Below, piece after piece: positions 24,222 through 29,123 of a stretch of DNA of 29,123 nucleotides. Both the position numbers and the translations under genes were made by a program. The first letter of the stretch is position 1, and each line of letters starts with the position of its first letter. Source of the stretch: a virus. The stretch spans positions 1 through 29,123 of the IMG/VR virus record IMGVR_UViG_3300031638_000011, one strand, 5' to 3'. The notes beneath the pieces were generated by a model. The model did no database searches. It was given only the letters and a program-made list of their open reading frames with translations, and was not told the origin of the DNA.

Positions 24222-26609
24222 CTACATGAAAGCCTGCATACCCGTGTCGGGTTGATTTTCAAAGTCTATAGGTAAGCTGTCGTTTTTTCTTTGGCTTATA
24301 AGTTCACTTTGTTGTGAAGCTTCCATTTTACTTCTTTTATCTTTTCTATCTTCAATAGCACCTTCTTTTTGCTGCACCATCTGAACATCCATTTGTTTAA
24401 GCTGCATATCGTATTGAAATCTAGTTTGCATTTTTTGCGCTTCCAGTTGTGCTGCAATTTCCATGCGCTGAATCTCCATTTGATTTTTGGATTGTTCAAA
24501 CTGAACATTTGCACCCATTATAGCTTCTTGCTTTTGCACCTCAGCCATAGCTGTTTTTTCTGCTGTACTAGCCTGAGATTGTCCTTGAGCTGCGATATTA
24601 GCTTGCTGGTTAGCCTGGTCTTGTTTAGCTTTAGCCTTTCGTTTAACTTTAAGCATTTGATTAGCTAACTTAAGATTTTTAATATTTCTTAAGTCTATAG
24701 CGTCTTCAAGATCAATTCCCCCTTGCTGTAGTGCAACTTGTATATTTGCCTCTAATTTAGCTTGCTCTTCTTCGTCAGGTTCTAATTCTAAAAATATGCC
24801 AAAATCATGAAGATTTAAGTTTACTACTTCGTCTAAAGTTTTAATGTTAAATGTAGATATAGAATTTTGTAGAGCACTTCTAGTTAGTGGAAATTCTAAT
24901 GCGTCAGCTATTTTAAGCGCAACGTTTTCGGCTAGTTTAAGGGTTATGTAAAGACCAGACTGATTAATATGTCTAGTTGCTACGTTAGATGCGTTAGCGG
25001 CCATTTTTTGAAGTCCTACAAGCGAATTCTTATCCATAGACGAACCGTCTCTAGCTTCGTTAAGCCCGGTTACATCACGTATCATTTGTAAATAATACTG
25101 ATACGTTTGAATAAGCGCATTTATTTTAGCTTGACCGCTTGAGCTGTTAAGTTCTTGAATAGGTACTTTGCCTGGGTTCATATCACCATCTTGAGTAAGT
25201 GATCTACCAACAATAGAACCTGTTTGGAAATACATATTCAATGCTTCCGCTGGATTATAGTTAGTTCCATTACCAAGATCAACCTCTGCGAGTCCATCCA
25301 TATCTAAATAAACACCGTCTGGTACCATTCTAGACAATACTTGTTGCAGCTTTAAATGCGTTAGCTGAATCATATCAGCAAATCCAATACATTTACTTAC
25401 TAGAGATTCAATACGCCCCTTGTACATTCTAGGTGCACATAAAGCATAGTTCATTTCTACTTTAGTTGTATCAGCTGTAGGCCTAGACATATTTTCTGCT
25501 AGCTCCCACTTTATCATTTCGTTTGAGCCTAATACTTTGGCTCCGTTATATAAAACCTCAATAGATCTTGACACTCTTTCAAAGTTGTCATTTTCTGGTG
25601 GATTAAATGAATCCGGCTTTTCTAAAGCTTTCATCAATCCTTGTGGCGTTTCTTTTATTTTAAACACTTGATTATGGTATGTCTTATAATCAAAGTATAA
25701 AACTTGAACTGTGTTTTCGTCGTAATTACCCCAACCAGTTATGTATTGGCTATTGCCTGGCATTTTCTGAATTCTTTCAAGCTCTTCCTCTGAAATGTTC
25801 GGAAATTCTTTTTTAAGCTCAGGTATTGTTATAGACTTCACTTCTCCTACGTAGTATACATCGTCAAAGTTAGGATCTTCAGTGTAAGAGTAAACCACAT
25901 AAGCTGGATCTACATAATCAACTGTAATTCCTTCAGCTGTATTAAACCCAGTCTTAGCGCATGCAATACCTAAAACCGTTAAATCCATATTTAACCTTTT
26001 TCTAGTAAGGTCATATTTATTCTGCGCAAGCACAGAAGATATAGCTTCCTCTTCTGCTATTTCAATTGACTGCTTATAGCTCAGTTGCATATGAAGCTCT
26101 AGCTCGTCTTTAGATTCAGGAACTACGTCAATATTTGGTGTTTGATATAAATTAATACCAAGAGTTTGCTGTAAGCTGTCTAAATACTCTTTAGCTACCA
26201 TATCTTCGTAAAGCATAGAAGCGTAATCAGTTCTTTTCTTTATTGATGATGGATCTTGAGCATAAGCTTTAATGTCGTAAGACTTTCCTGATATACCGTT
26301 AACAACAATATCTACAAATTTAGATAAAATTGGTACTGGTTTCCAATCTAAGTTTAAATAAGATAAATCACCGTTAATAGACAATTCATCTTTGTACTTT
26401 TGTATTGATTGCTCACCTCGAGCATATAATCTTAATTGGTGAAATTGATTCCAACTAGTTAAGTATCTATTACCATTAGTACGCCCTTGACCAAACCACT
26501 CGTATTCGATAGCTTGCCCAACCTGCGTTCCGTATTCCCAGCTTGCTTTTTCCGCATCGCTAACTACTTGACTAGGAAAAGCGCTATTGGTGTTAGTATA
26601 TATACCCAT
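24222..26609 (-). CDS. Portal protein, 795 aa
   Basis: The portal forms the dodecameric ring through which DNA enters and leaves the capsid. The 795-aa product has the usual mixed alpha/beta body, with SYLNLDWKPVPILSKFVDIV (early wing), YVDPAYVVYSYTEDPNFDDV, RMYKGRIESLVSKCIGFADM and MIRDVTGLNEARDGSSMDKN (late stem/clip region), typical of large portals of marine and crAss-like phages. The last 180 residues form a long Gln/Met/Ala-rich coiled coil (about 650-770), which could be a barrel reaching into the capsid. Its ATG abuts the TAA of the terminase gene. The stop is TAG, unlike the TAA used by most neighbours. At about 800 aa it is close in size to crAss-like portals and larger than T7 gp8 (536 aa). 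Confidence 0.86.
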   Translation of the reverse strand: MGIYTNTNSAFPSQVVSDAEKASWEYGTQVGQAIEYEWFGQGRTNGNRYLTSWNQFHQLRLYARGEQSIQKYKDELSINGDLSYLNLDWKPVPILSKFVDIVVNGISGKSYDIKAYAQDPSSIKKRTDYASMLYEDMVAKEYLDSLQQTLGINLYQTPNIDVVPESKDELELHMQLSYKQSIEIAEEEAISSVLAQNKYDLTRKRLNMDLTVLGIACAKTGFNTAEGITVDYVDPAYVVYSYTEDPNFDDVYYVGEVKSITIPELKKEFPNISEEELERIQKMPGNSQYITGWGNYDENTVQVLYFDYKTYHNQVFKIKETPQGLMKALEKPDSFNPPENDNFERVSRSIEVLYNGAKVLGSNEMIKWELAENMSRPTADTTKVEMNYALCAPRMYKGRIESLVSKCIGFADMIQLTHLKLQQVLSRMVPDGVYLDMDGLAEVDLGNGTNYNPAEALNMYFQTGSIVGRSLTQDGDMNPGKVPIQELNSSSGQAKINALIQTYQYYLQMIRDVTGLNEARDGSSMDKNSLVGLQKMAANASNVATRHINQSGLYITLKLAENVALKIADALEFPLTRSALQNSISTFNIKTLDEVVNLNLHDFGIFLELEPDEEEQAKLEANIQVALQQGGIDLEDAIDLRNIKNLKLANQMLKVKRKAKAKQDQANQQANIAAQGQSQASTAEKTAMAEVQKQEAIMGANVQFEQSKNQMEIQRMEIAAQLEAQKMQTRFQYDMQLKQMDVQMVQQKEGAIEDRKDKRSKMEASQQSELISQRKNDSLPIDFENQPDTGMQAFM

Positions 26610-28823
26610 TTAACTTATTATTTTTGATGTTGAACCTTTATTATCGTATTTTTTAAAACCTAAATCTACTGCTTGCGGTTTTTGCCTAGGCGCATTTGGT
26701 GCGTATCTATGTTTGTTACAAGCCATTAAAGCAAGCCCGGAACTAATAGATGCATCATGTTTTGTTCTATTATTGATATTAAACTTAGCCCAATCTTCTA
26801 ATGTTCTTTGAAAATACACATCACCATAACCGGTTTCTTTTAAACCTACAAAGTCATTTATATAGGTTTCTATAGCTGCGGCGTGCGCTTGTTTAATGTC
26901 TTCACTTGAATTAGGTATTCCGCCTAACTCTTTTTCCGTTACAGAAAGTTTGTTATATTTTTTATCAGGTCTGTTAATTGAATAACCCCTGTATCCTCTT
27001 CTTTTAAAATAGTACAATAACCTAGGCTTATTATTCTCAGCTAGTATTGGCATTCCGTAAAACACACAAGCCATTAGCACATCTTCAAAAAATATTTCAG
27101 CTGTTTGTGGTCTAGCTATGTATTCTAAAAAAAACATATTAGGCGGCACATCTTCCATTGAAAACTTTGTTAACCCATGAAGAGATCCATTGGATCCTCT
27201 GCCATCTGTAGTGCCCGATATATCGTATGGATCACAACCAAATGCTCCGCAATGCTCATTACCAGGATAATTAGTGCCATTTTTTATATATCTTTTATTT
27301 TGCAACTGTTCAGGAGGAACCCAACTAATTAAAAATCTACCGTCTTTATTTGGTACAAATATTACTTTGGTGTCTTGATGCCCGTTTTCCCATTGAAAAC
27401 TTCCTTTAGTTACTTTAATTGAGTTTTTAAGATCTTCATTAAAATCTATTTGCTCGTATATTTTTGTTAAATTGAACAAAGACATTTTAGATTCATCTCT
27501 GAACGCGTGTTTTGTTGTTCTTGGGAATTGTCTATAGAATTCATTTAAACTATCTTGATCAGACTTTAGTCCCGCTACCTCGTTATCCCAATATTCAATT
27601 ACCCCTTGTGTTATTTTTGTTCCGTGCGGATCTTCAACTTCTTTTTTTGGTGTGTTGAATACAGGAAAGCCATAAGAATCAATGTATCCCTCGTAGTTCC
27701 ATTCCATAGGTATGAACAAAGAATAGAGTCCTGAGCGAGTCTGTCCATTGGCGTTTCTTTGTGTAACGTTTGAATCATCGTAAAGTTTTTTAAAGTTTGA
27801 TCCGCCTTTGTCTAAAGAATTTGAGGTTGACCCCATCATGCATTTACCTATAACTCTGGAACCTAGTCGTAAACAAGTTCTTGTTACTCGCCAGTTGTTG
27901 AGGATGTTCGTCGGCCTTTCCCATTTCCCCGATTCATCGTGGACGAGGAGTTTAAGCTTCTCACCGTCGTAGGAGTTGTCACCGGTGTTTTTCCAATCGA
28001 TGGTCGTGTCAAGACCGGTAATTTCCTGTAATTTTTCATTGGAGTCAAGTTTTCTTCTGGTAAACTTGGAGGCTGGGACTCTATAGGCAAGCTCCGTCTT
28101 CGGCCTGTCCATACCGTCCTGTATCGGTTTGAAGAAAAATGGATAGTTGACCGATATTGGGACAACTTTGTCAGTAAACATTTTCTTTGCATCGGGTCCA
28201 GATTTTGATAGTATACCAAATCTAGCATCTGTAGATATTGTTGCCTGGTTAACGGTCTCCCCACTTGCCATAAACGAAAAGCCGGATCTTCTATTCTTAA
28301 GATAACACATTCCGTAGGATCTATAGTCAGATTTACAAGCCTCCCAGAATATGTAGAATAATCTGTTTGACTCCCTAAAGTCCGGTTGCCCGACATCAAT
28401 TTTACTCCACTGCAGGTACATGTAGTTAGTACCAGTAATATAAGTAGGCTTGCCTTTGTTAATGAACCAAAAACCTTCTTCGCGTCTTGTAAACTCTTTG
28501 TCAATATAGTCATACCATTTTTCTTTAAAATCCAAAGGGTATTTTTCCCAATCAAATACGGACTTGATTAAACTTAGCTCTTTAGGATACTGTGTGTAAG
28601 ACCATTTGTCGTCTTCAAATTTTACAACATCCTTTTCCTTAGGCAAACCTATCACAAGATCTTGTATCTTATATATTTCGCCTATTTCACCTGTTTTACT
28701 AATAACTATTAAATCGTGCTCAGGATTATAACCATACTCCCATTTTTTATACCTATTCATTCTACTGAGAACTTTAGGCTTAACGTAGTCTTTTAAGACT
28801 TCATATAAAGTTTGCTTATACAT
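26610..28823 (-). CDS. Terminase large subunit (TerL), 737 aa
   Basis: TerL is the packaging motor ATPase and nuclease. By position and motif, the Walker A-like loop is LKNRRSGFSFM (175-185), which lacks the usual GK[S/T]. Walker B is KLLVHDE (291-297), with Asp296 and Glu297. The coupling motif is GSTSNS (331-336). The nuclease domain begins near GAFGCDPYD (526-533), with Asp531 as a likely metal ligand, and later acidic residues lie in SSEDIKQAH. The N-terminal 160 residues are an unusually long Trp/Tyr-rich extension. The product is longer than the common 400-650 aa. The gene starts in a TAATG overlap with the 91-aa gene and is followed directly by the portal. Part of its interior (about 27,880-28,200) is markedly GC-richer than the rest. 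Confidence 0.9.
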   Translation of the reverse strand: MYKQTLYEVLKDYVKPKVLSRMNRYKKWEYGYNPEHDLIVISKTGEIGEIYKIQDLVIGLPKEKDVVKFEDDKWSYTQYPKELSLIKSVFDWEKYPLDFKEKWYDYIDKEFTRREEGFWFINKGKPTYITGTNYMYLQWSKIDVGQPDFRESNRLFYIFWEACKSDYRSYGMCYLKNRRSGFSFMASGETVNQATISTDARFGILSKSGPDAKKMFTDKVVPISVNYPFFFKPIQDGMDRPKTELAYRVPASKFTRRKLDSNEKLQEITGLDTTIDWKNTGDNSYDGEKLKLLVHDESGKWERPTNILNNWRVTRTCLRLGSRVIGKCMMGSTSNSLDKGGSNFKKLYDDSNVTQRNANGQTRSGLYSLFIPMEWNYEGYIDSYGFPVFNTPKKEVEDPHGTKITQGVIEYWDNEVAGLKSDQDSLNEFYRQFPRTTKHAFRDESKMSLFNLTKIYEQIDFNEDLKNSIKVTKGSFQWENGHQDTKVIFVPNKDGRFLISWVPPEQLQNKRYIKNGTNYPGNEHCGAFGCDPYDISGTTDGRGSNGSLHGLTKFSMEDVPPNMFFLEYIARPQTAEIFFEDVLMACVFYGMPILAENNKPRLLYYFKRRGYRGYSINRPDKKYNKLSVTEKELGGIPNSSEDIKQAHAAAIETYINDFVGLKETGYGDVYFQRTLEDWAKFNINNRTKHDASISSGLALMACNKHRYAPNAPRQKPQAVDLGFKKYDNKGSTSKIIS

Positions 28824-29098
28824 TATTTAGATCTTCCTTCAGCAAAACCTTTAAAAGACTTTTCTTCTTTTACTTCTTTAGGCTTTTCATTTAATAAAGC
28901 TTCCTCAGCTTCTAATCTACTTAGTATTTCAAAAGCATCAAATATAGCTAGCTTTTTTGTGGCTGCTGCATTTTTTAATCTATCTGCTGTGATATCGTCT
29001 CCTGAATCAACAATAGCTTCTTTAGCTACTTTGATTAGTTCCTCAACTGCTACTTGCCCAGCTTGGATTATATTCAACTTCGTTTCCTTGGTATTCAT
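28823..29098 (-). CDS. Small protein in the small-terminase (TerS) position, 91 aa
   Basis: This 91-aa protein is almost wholly helical. It has a first amphipathic part (KLNIIQAGQVAVEELIKVAK), then DDITADRLKNAAATKKLAIF, then an acidic helix with AFEILSRLEAEEALL, and ends in a charged tail KGFAEGRSK. Its gene overlaps the terminase start by one base (TAATG), so the two are translationally coupled. Small terminases are helical DNA-binding proteins encoded just before TerL, and the length is short but possible. No clear helix-turn-helix signature is visible. The TerS role is therefore from position only. A different packaging accessory is the alternative. It is the first complete gene of the window, and its promoter, if any, lies beyond 29,123. 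Confidence 0.62.
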   Translation of the reverse strand: MNTKETKLNIIQAGQVAVEELIKVAKEAIVDSGDDITADRLKNAAATKKLAIFDAFEILSRLEAEEALLNEKPKEVKEEKSFKGFAEGRSK

Positions 29099-29123
29099 AT
29101 TTAATTACAATATCATTAGATTT

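Noticed and set aside
27884-28555. A 223-codon open frame on the minus strand inside the terminase gene
   Set aside because: It lies wholly inside TerL in another frame, has no family resemblance, and is explained by the local GC-rich composition. Kept only as a compositional signal.
1-29123. tRNA genes, CRISPR arrays, insertion sequences, integrase or attachment sites
   Set aside because: The gaps between genes are all shorter than 100 bases and contain only the hairpins listed. No integrase or transposase motif appears in any supported protein.

Overview
This window is the late (packaging, virion and lysis) half of a tailed double-stranded DNA phage genome. All 20 genes I support lie on the minus strand, so transcription runs from the right end (29,123) to the left end (1). 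The DNA is AT-rich. The leaders are A/T-rich and I see no AGGAGG-type ribosome binding site before any start. Together with the protein styles, this points to a marine phage of a Bacteroidota (flavobacterial) host. That host call is an inference. There is no integrase, repressor, tRNA, IS element or CRISPR array.

In transcription order the layout is: a 91-aa protein in the small-terminase position; the large terminase (TerL); the portal; a Glu-rich scaffold-like protein; the major capsid protein, followed by a stable RNA hairpin; a conserved 274-aa head-associated protein; and a strong intrinsic terminator at about 20,550. Then come the short-tail genes: two probable ring/adaptor proteins (261 and 411 aa), a 1734-aa nozzle/muzzle-like protein with added beta-modules, and a 562-aa nozzle-like protein. 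Three probable internal or ejection proteins follow (213, 381 and 2587 aa), in the same relative slots as T7 genes 14, 15 and 16. The lysis and small-protein block ends the unit: a 53-aa one-span holin candidate (1829-1990), a 90-aa and an 81-aa basic protein, a T7-lysozyme-type zinc amidase, three more small proteins, and a clear intrinsic terminator at 31-60. I see no tape measure, tail sheath, tail tube or baseplate, so a short-tailed (podovirus or crAss-like) particle is the best reading.

The most interesting object is the 2587-aa virion protein at 1990-9753. It looks like a large polyvalent protein. In order it carries a Gly/Ala-rich N-terminal region, a zinc metallopeptidase-like domain (HETGH at 615-619), a segment resembling sigma-70 region 2 (about 789-897), a region with an EHNPP motif, a HAD phosphatase-like domain (DFDDT at 1619-1623), a long C-terminal region resembling internal virion proteins, and a duplicated GLTKKEI repeat at the extreme C-terminus. 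A short motif, [SM/K]ASK[R/K], recurs at four places (775, 1182, 1568 and 1781), each at a border between these segments. Two of the copies closely bracket the HAD domain. My working hypothesis is a self-processing, injected virion polyprotein whose cleavage releases host-takeover enzymes. A second pattern is that five small proteins around the endolysin share a short S-P-[F/L] motif.
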